From: Bacillota bacterium
GTDB lineage: Bacteria; Bacillota; Bacilli; Paenibacillales; UBA4045
Direction of reading: 5' to 3'
Length of the DNA stretch: 64,000 bases
Assembly (NCBI GenBank): GCA_023441055.1
Contig: JAEZQY010000061.1
Location: 62,001-126,000 of the forward strand
The notes below the pieces were generated by a model. That model was not told where the DNA came from. It did no database searches and saw nothing but the letters and a program-made list of their open reading frames with translations. This document shows positions 8,669 to 17,037 of this stretch, one piece after another; the first letter of the stretch is position 1, and every line of letters begins with the position of its first letter. The position numbers and the translations under genes were made by a program.

Positions 8669-10081
8669 TTATATTGGTTTTGCGATTTCATGAATCCACT
8701 CCACTGGCGATACCCGATTGATTGCATCAGGCAATTCATTCTTCCAGTTTACTGGCGAACTGATCAGTTGCTCATAGCTGATAAAAGGATCACTGAATCG
8801 CGCCATCCACTCCGATGTTAATTGCATCAGCTGTTTGCGGATTATCAAATACTCGGGATTATTAAACTGATTATGCAATTGTTCGGGATCATTGCACCTA
8901 TCATACAGTACATTGCATAGGGAATGTCTATCTACATGGCCCTCTTGATAGGCGAATAAATACTCTGGAGTCACGACGCCGCGCCATTGTCGAATGCTCG
9001 AATGCATCATCATGATTGGAATAGAAGAGTTCGAATATCCATCATTTGTCGTAATTGATTCAGCTAAATTGCTGCCCTGACAGCTCGCCGGAATTTCAAT
9101 ATCGAGCAAACCAAGTATCGTTGGCATCAAGTCTAATGTACCGACCAACAAGTCGGATGTCACGCCTGCTGAAAGCCGTCCAGGCTGACGCATAATCAAG
9201 GGGACGTGCGTTGCATATTCTTGCGGATATTCTTTGCAAGAATCCTGCCAGTCGTATGCTCCTAATAAATCGCCATGGTCGGAGGTAAAAATAACGAGCG
9301 TATTTTCCTCCAAGCCTTTCTGTTTCAGCTTTTCCATGATTTTTCCAAACGCGATGTCGGTTCCTGAACATTGTGCCATATAATCACGAAGCTGCTGCTT
9401 GCGCAATTCGCTTCTGTCAGGTACAGCCGCGCGAAGCTGGACTTCTTTACCATCATACATTTGCTGCAATTCCGGCAATGTTTGATATTTGAAATAACCT
9501 TCCTCTGTCATCCCCCAGTCATGCGGCGGATGCCAGGAAACGAACAGCGCAAAGGGGTGGTCTGTCGACTGCTCGTCCAGAAACTCCATGGCTTGACGTG
9601 TTTGACCATATACCTCCCATTCATCAAAAAAGGTTTTCTCCCCATCTTCATTCCAATAAAAGCTTTTGTTTGGCCTGTAATCGACATGGCAATTATTTGT
9701 AAGAAACACTTCGTCAAAGCCATATCTCAGTTCGCCTGTTGGCACTGGTCGGTTGCGTTCACCGCCAAGCAGATGCCATTTTCCGATATAACCTGTCCGA
9801 TATCCGGCGTTGCTCAGGGATTGTGCGAAGTACGTGCCTTTGCCAGGAATCATTGTGGTATCGTTGGCAAAGGCTCCATTATGCAATGGATGCATACCGG
9901 AAAGCAGGATTCCACGCGCCGGCGTGCAAACCGGCGCTGTCGTAAAGCAGTTTGAAAAGCGAACTCCTTCTTCGGCAAAGCGATCAATATTGGGGGTGTG
10001 AATTTGCTGATTGCCATAACAGCCCAGCATATCGAAGGATTGCTGATCGGTAAACACATACACCAGATTTGTCTTCTTCAT
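8669..10081 (-). CDS. Type I (formylglycine) sulfatase
   Basis: 470 residues with AGGAGAG before the ATG. The N-terminus MKKTNLVYVFTDQQ holds the metal-binding strand and Asp. The catalytic signature C-T-P-A-R at Cys52 (C-x-P-x-R) is the site converted to formylglycine by a maturase, which is not in this window. Later metal and sulfate residues are visible in TSDHGD. There is no signal peptide, so it would act in the cytoplasm on imported sulfated oligosaccharides. It is the last gene of a probable operon with the DUF5722 protein 13 bp upstream and the ABC importer genes further upstream. The substrate is not readable from the enzyme; neighbouring rhamnosidases suggest a sulfated rhamnose-containing glycan. 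Confidence 0.9.
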   Translation of the reverse strand: MKKTNLVYVFTDQQSFDMLGCYGNQQIHTPNIDRFAEEGVRFSNCFTTAPVCTPARGILLSGMHPLHNGAFANDTTMIPGKGTYFAQSLSNAGYRTGYIGKWHLLGGERNRPVPTGELRYGFDEVFLTNNCHVDYRPNKSFYWNEDGEKTFFDEWEVYGQTRQAMEFLDEQSTDHPFALFVSWHPPHDWGMTEEGYFKYQTLPELQQMYDGKEVQLRAAVPDRSELRKQQLRDYMAQCSGTDIAFGKIMEKLKQKGLEENTLVIFTSDHGDLLGAYDWQDSCKEYPQEYATHVPLIMRQPGRLSAGVTSDLLVGTLDLMPTILGLLDIEIPASCQGSNLAESITTNDGYSNSSIPIMMMHSSIRQWRGVVTPEYLFAYQEGHVDRHSLCNVLYDRCNDPEQLHNQFNNPEYLIIRKQLMQLTSEWMARFSDPFISYEQLISSPVNWKNELPDAINRVSPVEWIHEIAKPI

Positions 10082-10094
10082 GGATAGTCTCTCC

Positions 10095-13000
10095 TCATTT
10101 CAATTCGATTGCATCAATCTGGAATTTTCCACTCCACAATCGGGGATCCAGAGATCTGTAAGAAATCTCTATTTTCTTTACGGTTGTCAAATTAATTTCC
10201 GTCATCGGTATCTCAATGGTGTTCCATTGGGCATTCTGGACGGCGTGCGTTCTGCTGAATGTGTTGTTCAATTCATCCGTCAGCGTAACCCTTGCTTCAT
10301 ACCCGGTCGATCCTGGCAAACCATATCCGTTAATATGGTAATAGAACGTGTTGTACTCACTCCAGTCCACAGGCTGCGACATTGTGACGTAAGCTGTACG
10401 CCACGTATTGGCTACCGTGTTGGCCATCAGCATCTCGAGCATATAAGCGCCCTCTTTCGGAACTTGCGGCTGATTGATCGACGTTGACACTCTTTCCAGC
10501 GAGGTGACATTTGCGCCTGCCTGCCATCCTTGCGCCGATGCTTCAAAATCATAGAGCATGATTTGCTTTTCCGGCAGGTATACCGTTTCTTGAACCGTCG
10601 TACTATTCAACAGCACGTTGAATGTGATCGTTCTGTTCTGCGGATACGAGAGCGATGTTACCTCCGCAAGAAAAGTCTGCGTGCCACCGGTCGGCAGAGT
10701 CGTCAGCTGCAGCTGTGTCGTGTCGAATGTGACATTAGGATGAGTAACAATCTGCGCAGTCCCAGACAAAGGCAGAACGTCATGGTTGAGGATCGTAATG
10801 CGGACATTCGCTCCAACCGACGGCTCGCCTATCCAAGTGCCCTCCACAGCAAATTGATGCTGATTGGCTTTCCGGGTAACTGATTGAGCAAATCCAATGT
10901 TGTCGATCTTGAGATGACCATTCCAGACAGCCTTATCATTGGTGGATCGAACCCATACTTTGATGCGTTCCACTTCGGAAAGTCCCGACCATTGGCTAAG
11001 GTCGAGTGCGATCTGCTGCCAATTCCCATTCGGAATTAACGCCGCTTTTCCCTCAACCCATGTGTAGTCGTTTACGCCTATGTTTGGGCCGTACACCTTC
11101 ACTTTGACTTCATAATTTTCGGCAATCGTATCCACGTCGTCTAATTGCAAAGCCAGTTTTAAGTAAGGATATCCCGTCATGTCCAATGGTTCATCGAAGA
11201 ACACTTGCGCGCCCTTCCATAGCTTGCGCTCGGAGTCGAGATTCACCTGAAATGCGTGATCGCCGCTTCCGTATGAAACAATATGGGCATCGGTTGCATT
11301 CTCTGCCGCACTCCATCCATCAGCGCCACTCTCGAATTGCGAAATCCACTGCACATTGTTCGCTGTCTCGACAGGGATCGTTCCAACGCTGGCCGGCAAC
11401 TCACGGATAGCCAGCTTGGAAGCCTCGAATTCCGGAATGAGTTCCTCCCACTCTTCGATACCGAGCACGTCTTTAGCGAATTCGGTAACCTCAAGCGATT
11501 GGACGGTATCAATTTTTTCGAATACGTCATACAATAGCCTTCGTTCATTCGGGATATTCCCATCCGTTGTCCACAATCCAAGCAGAAGTCCCCCTTCGGC
11601 GGTGGAATCCTTCATACGGTGGTAATGCATAATATCGATACCTTCCGTAAAGAACGTTTTATAGTAAGCATAGGCATACGCAGCGGCCTGGATCTTCTCT
11701 GCATTCGGGTTCCCGCTTATAAAGTGAAAGCCTTGCTCCGACAGAATGACCCTTCTCGGCTCAAAATTATATAACAAATGATTTTGTCTTAAATAGGCTG
11801 GCAACACGTCCAGATTTTTGAAATGGACAAGAACACTTTCAAAGCTGTCGGTTGCCTGCGCATCGTTCCAAAACCTTGGTTCAAACAAGTCGTCCGGATA
11901 GGCGTGATAATCGATATGCCAGGGAAAGTCGCCTTGTTGTTTGGATAACTTGTTCATCGTTTCGATCACTTCGCGAGGAGCATAGTGACGCAACGGACTA
12001 GAATTTGGACGTCGTTCGTTCCAATAATGAGTGAGTGAAATATATACTTTGGGTTCTGCCATATATTTGCGTGCTGCATTATACACTAAGCGCACGGCTC
12101 GTTCATAGTCTTCCATGAAGGCTTCCATCGTCTTCTCGCCGGAATTATGCCAGACCCATTGCGCGTTGACTTCATTCGCCACTTTGATGCCCGTCACGCG
12201 ACCATATTGCTGGTCATCCCGCATATAGCGCGAGAATAAGAACTCAAAAGCCGCCTTGAAGTAGCGGATGCCGGTATCATTGGTGACATTCCATCCGGGT
12301 AATACCACTCCAGCTCCGTTTATTAAGGCATCCGGGTGAATCATGTGAAAAGCTGATGACGCAGGATCATCTTCCAGCTTCTGAATAAGCAGTGCCAGCA
12401 GTACCGTTGCTCCGTTGCGGGTCACCGTCATAATGGAGTTGTCAAGTTGATCCAGGTAGTCTTTGCGGATATAGTAGTCATTTCCTTCAAACGTAAAGGG
12501 AACCGCATCTACAGGTGCGACAGAAGCATCTTTATAAAGCAACTTGTTCAACACAACCGCTACTTTGCCATGTGCTGAACCGACTTCCTCTGCTGAATCG
12601 CGCAATCCGTCATCAAATACACCCTTTTTAGAAATTACTGCCTCTTGGAGCCAAGAATATTCTGATTGAAAATTATAATTTATAACATGTTGTGGATAAT
12701 CAATAATGAGATCGTCGCCATTAAATATTAAATTGACGTCATCCTCTTCCAGTGCATCTAAGCTGTCTGGGACAACAACGAGAAATTTGGAGTAGAGTCT
12801 GTCTTGGGCTTGGTGATACCGATCGATTTCGAATATAAACCGGGCGCCGACTAATCGCTCGGTCAACACGGCAACCGGCGTCATCTGCTCGTAATCTTCC
12901 AGCGATTGATATGGTTCAAGCGCGTACAATTGAATGGGTTTCCCTCGTAGCTTCACATGCACTTTGAGATAGCCTTCCACTGTGATGGTATGGTCTGTAG

Positions 13001-13145
13001 CGGAGACAGCGTCAACCTTTGCCCTGACAGGATATATGCTATCGGCGGCGTAAGCAAAGTCTTGGGTCGCTAGTGTCAAACCACTTAAAATGATTGCCAT
13101 AATTATGATTGTCCTCATATTTAACGCTTTTGCAAATATCCCCAT
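10095..13145 (-). CDS. Secreted DUF5722-type glycoside-hydrolase-like protein with C-terminal beta-sandwich modules
   Basis: 1016 residues from the ATG at 13145 (GAGAGGTG upstream; a GTG one codon earlier is possible). A signal peptide with an AYAAD cleavage region ends near residue 35. Residues ~90-590 look like a DUF5722 TIM-barrel: KVANEVNAQWVW places a candidate acid/base Glu near 324, and RVILSEQGFHF a candidate nucleophile Glu near 470, as in clan GH-A. Then come two galactose-binding/CBM-like beta-sandwiches (FESGADGW... about 600-750 and FEASAQGW... about 850-1016) around an Ig-like domain. It would cut a polysaccharide outside the cell before uptake by the adjacent importer. DUF5722 activity is not something I can name; catalysis is inferred from the motif geometry. 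Confidence 0.75.
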   Translation of the reverse strand: MGIFAKALNMRTIIIMAIILSGLTLATQDFAYAADSIYPVRAKVDAVSATDHTITVEGYLKVHVKLRGKPIQLYALEPYQSLEDYEQMTPVAVLTERLVGARFIFEIDRYHQAQDRLYSKFLVVVPDSLDALEEDDVNLIFNGDDLIIDYPQHVINYNFQSEYSWLQEAVISKKGVFDDGLRDSAEEVGSAHGKVAVVLNKLLYKDASVAPVDAVPFTFEGNDYYIRKDYLDQLDNSIMTVTRNGATVLLALLIQKLEDDPASSAFHMIHPDALINGAGVVLPGWNVTNDTGIRYFKAAFEFLFSRYMRDDQQYGRVTGIKVANEVNAQWVWHNSGEKTMEAFMEDYERAVRLVYNAARKYMAEPKVYISLTHYWNERRPNSSPLRHYAPREVIETMNKLSKQQGDFPWHIDYHAYPDDLFEPRFWNDAQATDSFESVLVHFKNLDVLPAYLRQNHLLYNFEPRRVILSEQGFHFISGNPNAEKIQAAAYAYAYYKTFFTEGIDIMHYHRMKDSTAEGGLLLGLWTTDGNIPNERRLLYDVFEKIDTVQSLEVTEFAKDVLGIEEWEELIPEFEASKLAIRELPASVGTIPVETANNVQWISQFESGADGWSAAENATDAHIVSYGSGDHAFQVNLDSERKLWKGAQVFFDEPLDMTGYPYLKLALQLDDVDTIAENYEVKVKVYGPNIGVNDYTWVEGKAALIPNGNWQQIALDLSQWSGLSEVERIKVWVRSTNDKAVWNGHLKIDNIGFAQSVTRKANQHQFAVEGTWIGEPSVGANVRITILNHDVLPLSGTAQIVTHPNVTFDTTQLQLTTLPTGGTQTFLAEVTSLSYPQNRTITFNVLLNSTTVQETVYLPEKQIMLYDFEASAQGWQAGANVTSLERVSTSINQPQVPKEGAYMLEMLMANTVANTWRTAYVTMSQPVDWSEYNTFYYHINGYGLPGSTGYEARVTLTDELNNTFSRTHAVQNAQWNTIEIPMTEINLTTVKKIEISYRSLDPRLWSGKFQIDAIELK

Positions 13146-13176
13146 CACTTACACCTCTCTCAAATGGATATAAATA

Positions 13177-13213
13177 CGTGCTAAAGAAGGAGGAAGTCTC
13201 CTTCTTTGGCACG
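13177..13213 (-). terminator. Hairpin after the solute-binding-protein gene (terminator or attenuator)
   Basis: A 16-bp stem with a 5-base loop, read on the minus strand and followed by TATTTAT. It lies between the binding-protein gene and the DUF5722 gene of the same operon. Such a hairpin usually stabilises upstream mRNA or lowers expression of downstream genes, fitting a high binding-protein to enzyme ratio. Confidence 0.7.
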
Positions 13214-13246
13214 TTCGTCGCTAGGCTTACAGATGTCTCGATTCGA

Positions 13247-14944
13247 TTACTCGAATTGCTTCCATCGATCGTAAGCATCCTGATGTATTTTCACATATTC
13301 ATCGACTTTCATCTGCTCCAATGTCTTTACGAACTGCTCATAGTTGTCCAGTGATTCATTACCGATGATGAATCTTGCTTCCATCTGCTCCACATACGTT
13401 AATATATCGGCCTGCAACATATTTATCTCTTTCTGTTCATCCAGAGTGAAGTAAAGAGAAGGATACACATCACGCCCGTACGGAATTAACTTCGAATATA
13501 AAGCACGGAAGTAGTATCTAGTTGGGGTCAAATCCTTCATTTTTTCTTCATTTTCGATCGTAGACAATTGTGCTGCCAATTTAGACTGATTGCGAGGAAC
13601 CAGCGTTCCGGCGTCAATCGTAGCCATCGCTCTCAGTTCCTCCGACGTTTTACCCTCGTTGCCGCTACTAATAATCATCGTCCGACCTGTCCTCGTGTCA
13701 TTAAACTCCCAATTCACTCCTTCTAATCCATAGTGAGCCAGATCCGCACCTTCATCCGAATATAAGTAATCTACCATTCGAATCGTGGCTTCCGGATGTG
13801 GATTGTCCTTTGTCATTGCAAAGGTTCCTTTGCTGAATAATGGAAGCCGCGATGTGATCTGCTCATTGTTCACCTCGGATGTGAGCGGCATGAGCAGGTC
13901 ATAATCCTCGTTGAGTTCATTGCCTACGAACTGGAAAGGGCCAAGCGATCGAAAAACACCCAATTGGTTCTGGTTGCCCTTGGCCACTTTTATCTGTAGC
14001 GTTTGCGCAAATGATTCCTGATCCAACAACTCGTTGGTATACAGCTTATTCATAAACGAGAGATACGCCTTGTACTCTGGCTCCAGAGGCGCGTAACGAA
14101 CCCTTCCGTCCTTGACATCCACAATGTTGTCTTCCCTGGTCGCAAAACCGAACCAGTTCAAGAAGACGCCGCGTATATCCATATTAAAAGACGTTAGCGG
14201 AATCTCATCTGGCTTACCATTGTTGTTAGGATCTTGGTCCTTGAACGCCTGCATCACCTGAATGAATTCATCGGTTGTCTTGGGCATATCCAGACTTAAT
14301 GCCTCTAACCATTTCTTGTTAATCCACAATCTCGGATATGAGCTATGCTCATCCGTGTTCTGGATATCCGGCCGCACCTGAATTTGGGGCAATGAATAAA
14401 TATGACCATCAGGCGTTGTAAGCGATTGCCGTAAACCGGGATTTGCTTCGAATACCTTGACAATATTCGGCGCATACTGGTCAATCAGGTCTTCCAACGG
14501 AACCAGCAAGCCTTGCTGACCGTAAGTTACTTCCATATCCGAAGAAAGCTGCGCACCGATGAGTACATCCGGCAATGAACCAGTTGCAAAAGACAGATTC
14601 AGCTTTTCCGCATATGCATCATGAGCGGGTGTGTCGAACGTGAATTGAATGTTCATCAGTCGCGTCAATTCCTCGAACAGCGTCATCTGATCCCATGGAA
14701 TTTGGCTGGGAGCCTTGGATCCCATCACCTTCAGTGTGATCGCATCATTCACAATCGGAAACCCATCCAGATTAAAGTTGTCCACTACCTTCTGGGCAGG
14801 CTCAGTCGTGTTGTTTGGTACGTTACCGGTTTGTTCCGGTATTGCATCTGCCTCGTTATTGTTTTTATCTGCACAGGCTACAGTCACTGCGATTAAGATG
14901 CACATCATTATCAGGACCAAAAAAGCTTTTTTTCCATTTCTCAT
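13247..14944 (-). CDS. LplA-type extracellular solute-binding lipoprotein
   Basis: 565 residues with GAGGTGA before the ATG. A lipoprotein signal peptide ends in the lipobox VTVAC (Cys24), followed by a polar Asn/Glu/Pro-rich linker. The mature part reads like a family-1 sugar-binding protein of the LplA/YtcQ group: two-lobed fold, LPDVLIGAQL near 150, GGKPDEIPL-type segments (DPNNNGKPDEIP near 240) and a long C-terminal helical region. It would bind an oligosaccharide at the outer membrane face and pass it to the two permeases encoded just upstream. A strong hairpin follows the gene. Confidence 0.9.
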   Translation of the reverse strand: MRNGKKAFLVLIMMCILIAVTVACADKNNNEADAIPEQTGNVPNNTTEPAQKVVDNFNLDGFPIVNDAITLKVMGSKAPSQIPWDQMTLFEELTRLMNIQFTFDTPAHDAYAEKLNLSFATGSLPDVLIGAQLSSDMEVTYGQQGLLVPLEDLIDQYAPNIVKVFEANPGLRQSLTTPDGHIYSLPQIQVRPDIQNTDEHSSYPRLWINKKWLEALSLDMPKTTDEFIQVMQAFKDQDPNNNGKPDEIPLTSFNMDIRGVFLNWFGFATREDNIVDVKDGRVRYAPLEPEYKAYLSFMNKLYTNELLDQESFAQTLQIKVAKGNQNQLGVFRSLGPFQFVGNELNEDYDLLMPLTSEVNNEQITSRLPLFSKGTFAMTKDNPHPEATIRMVDYLYSDEGADLAHYGLEGVNWEFNDTRTGRTMIISSGNEGKTSEELRAMATIDAGTLVPRNQSKLAAQLSTIENEEKMKDLTPTRYYFRALYSKLIPYGRDVYPSLYFTLDEQKEINMLQADILTYVEQMEARFIIGNESLDNYEQFVKTLEQMKVDEYVKIHQDAYDRWKQFE

Positions 14945-15007
14945 CTTGGTTCACCTCGGTTATTTTTTCTTCGAACGACGTACAAACTCGTAATGAATTG
15001 CCCATAT

Positions 15008-15901
15008 CTAGCCTTTGATTGAGCCAACCAGAACTCCCTTTACGAAGTACTTTTGCAGAAATGGATAGACGATCAGAAGCGGCAACGAGGAAACAATCAT
15101 CACAGCATACTTAATGATATCGGCAATGCGTGCATGTTGCAGGAACAATTCCAGATTATCACCGTCCATCATCATTTGCGTACTCATCTGCTGTTGTACT
15201 AGAATCTCTCTTAGAAAGAGCTGCAGCGGAAAAATATCACGATTATTCAGATACATCAATGCGTTGAAATATTGATTCCAGTGTCCGACCGCGTTAAACA
15301 AAGCCATAACGGCAATAATCGGGGCAGACAATGGCAACACAATGCGAAAGAACAGGCCGAAATCCGAACAACCATCCATCTGCGATGCTTCTTGCAACTC
15401 TTTGGGTATATTCATCTGAAAGAAGGTCCGCGCTACGATGATCGCCCATACGTTCAGCATGTTGGGAATAACCAACGCCCATATGGTGTCAACTATGCCA
15501 AGCTGCTTGATGACCAGGAATGTGGGTATCAAGCCGCCATTGAAAAACATTGTGAATAAAAACAGAATCATAATCACCGTTCTGCCCGAAAGATCAGAAC
15601 GCGACAGCGCATAGGCGGACGGCAGCAGGACAAGGAGATGGATCGATGTTCCAAAGGTCGTGTACATGACGGTATTGCGATATCCAATCCAGATCTCGTT
15701 GTCCCGGAACACGCGAACGTACCCTTCCCAAGTGATGTCCATCGGAAACAGCCACATTCTCCCTGTATTCACCGCGAGCGGATCGCTGATAGATGCGCTT
15801 AAGATAAAGAGCAATGGATACGAGACAATGGCCATTAACATGATGAGAAAGGCACCATTGCACCAGATGAATAATTTATCGGAATTTGACTGTGCCCTCA
15901 T
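15008..15901 (-). CDS. Carbohydrate ABC transporter permease (LplC/YtcP type)
   Basis: 297 residues. The ATG at 15901 is chosen because TAGGAGG lies 7 bp upstream; a longer frame from 15919 would start inside that ribosome binding site. Six membrane helices are apparent. The ATPase-contact EAA loop is EASQMDGCSDFGLFFRIVLP, and the C-terminus PFLQKYFVKGVLVGSIKG is typical of this permease class. It pairs with the permease upstream (stop and start separated by 11 bp) and the binding protein downstream. No ATPase gene accompanies the set, so a shared MsmX-like ATPase is presumed. Confidence 0.92.
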   Translation of the reverse strand: MRAQSNSDKLFIWCNGAFLIMLMAIVSYPLLFILSASISDPLAVNTGRMWLFPMDITWEGYVRVFRDNEIWIGYRNTVMYTTFGTSIHLLVLLPSAYALSRSDLSGRTVIMILFLFTMFFNGGLIPTFLVIKQLGIVDTIWALVIPNMLNVWAIIVARTFFQMNIPKELQEASQMDGCSDFGLFFRIVLPLSAPIIAVMALFNAVGHWNQYFNALMYLNNRDIFPLQLFLREILVQQQMSTQMMMDGDNLELFLQHARIADIIKYAVMIVSSLPLLIVYPFLQKYFVKGVLVGSIKG

Positions 15902-15912
15902 TGCAGTTCCTC

Positions 15913-16836
15913 CTACCACAAACTGTTCCCGCTATATCTGCGGGCAACCACATTAACTATCAGCAATAATATGAGATTGATGACCGAATTGAATAACCCG
16001 ACAGCGGAAGCATAACTGTATTGGCCTTGTAATAAGCCGTTTCGGTAAACGAATGTTTGAATGACATCCGATGCGCCGAGATTAAGTGCATTTTGAAGCA
16101 AGTAGATCTTCTCAAAACCGACATTCATGAACGACCCCACATTTAGAATAAACAAGATAACTACGGTTGGCAGGATTCCTGGTATATTCACATGCACAAT
16201 TCGCTGAAGACGAGTAGCCCCATCTATCGTCGCTGCTTCATGCAGTTCGGGATTGATCCCTGCGAGCGCAGCTAAATAGATGATGGCGCCCCAACCGAGA
16301 TTCTGCCATTCACCTGACAGTACATAGACAGTCTTGAACCATCCCGGTTCGCTCAGAAAAGCAATTGGTCCAAAACCGAGAGCTTGAAGCGCTTTGTTGA
16401 CAATACCGGTGCTGGGACTCAAAAATGCGAGAATCATGCCGCTCATTACGACTACGGAAATAAAGTGAGGCGCATAAGTAACCGTTTGCACTATTTTCTT
16501 GAAATGAACTCGTCCTATTTCGTTCATCGACAGAGCAACGATAATCGAGACGGGGAACAGGGCCAACTGGTACAAGGCAATGAATACCGTGTTTTTAACG
16601 AGCGTCCAGAAATAGTATGAGTTAAAGAAACGTTCCAGATGGGCAAAGCCCACCCATTCCCCTTCACTGATGCCCATTCCCGGCATGAAATCGCGGAAGG
16701 CGATCTGAACACCATACATGGGCCAGTATTGAAAGATAATAAAATAAAGGAGAGCAGGCAACAAAAACAAATACAGTCTCCAGTTTTTTGAAAACTTTAC
16801 TTTTGTCAAAACAGTTGCAATCGGGGAATTGTGCAA
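15913..16836 (-). CDS. Carbohydrate ABC transporter permease (LplB/YteP type)
   Basis: 307 residues from a TTG start with AAAGGAGG at 9-bp spacing. The first membrane segment (YLFLLPALLYFIIFQYWPMYG) and the EAA loop EAATIDGATRLQRIVHVNIP are diagnostic of the LplB partner of binding-protein-dependent sugar importers. Six helices are expected. It is the first gene of a probable operon running to the sulfatase and lies about 200 bp downstream of the membrane AraC-type regulator on the same strand. That gap holds no other recognisable feature. Confidence 0.92.
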   Translation of the reverse strand: MHNSPIATVLTKVKFSKNWRLYLFLLPALLYFIIFQYWPMYGVQIAFRDFMPGMGISEGEWVGFAHLERFFNSYYFWTLVKNTVFIALYQLALFPVSIIVALSMNEIGRVHFKKIVQTVTYAPHFISVVVMSGMILAFLSPSTGIVNKALQALGFGPIAFLSEPGWFKTVYVLSGEWQNLGWGAIIYLAALAGINPELHEAATIDGATRLQRIVHVNIPGILPTVVILFILNVGSFMNVGFEKIYLLQNALNLGASDVIQTFVYRNGLLQGQYSYASAVGLFNSVINLILLLIVNVVARRYSGNSLW

Positions 16837-17037
16837 TGACGTGACCTCCTTTCACAGATGATTGATTGCAAGCCGCAACTGGCTCACAACTCACTATTAA
16901 ACATAGCGAAAACATGCTGGGAAAGGGAATATAACAATTTTGCATACATGATTCAAATCGGACTTCGGTCACTATCCATTTCTACTTTGGATGTTCCAAA
17001 TTCGCAGAGTAGACTGAGGTCCCATCGACATCTCTCT

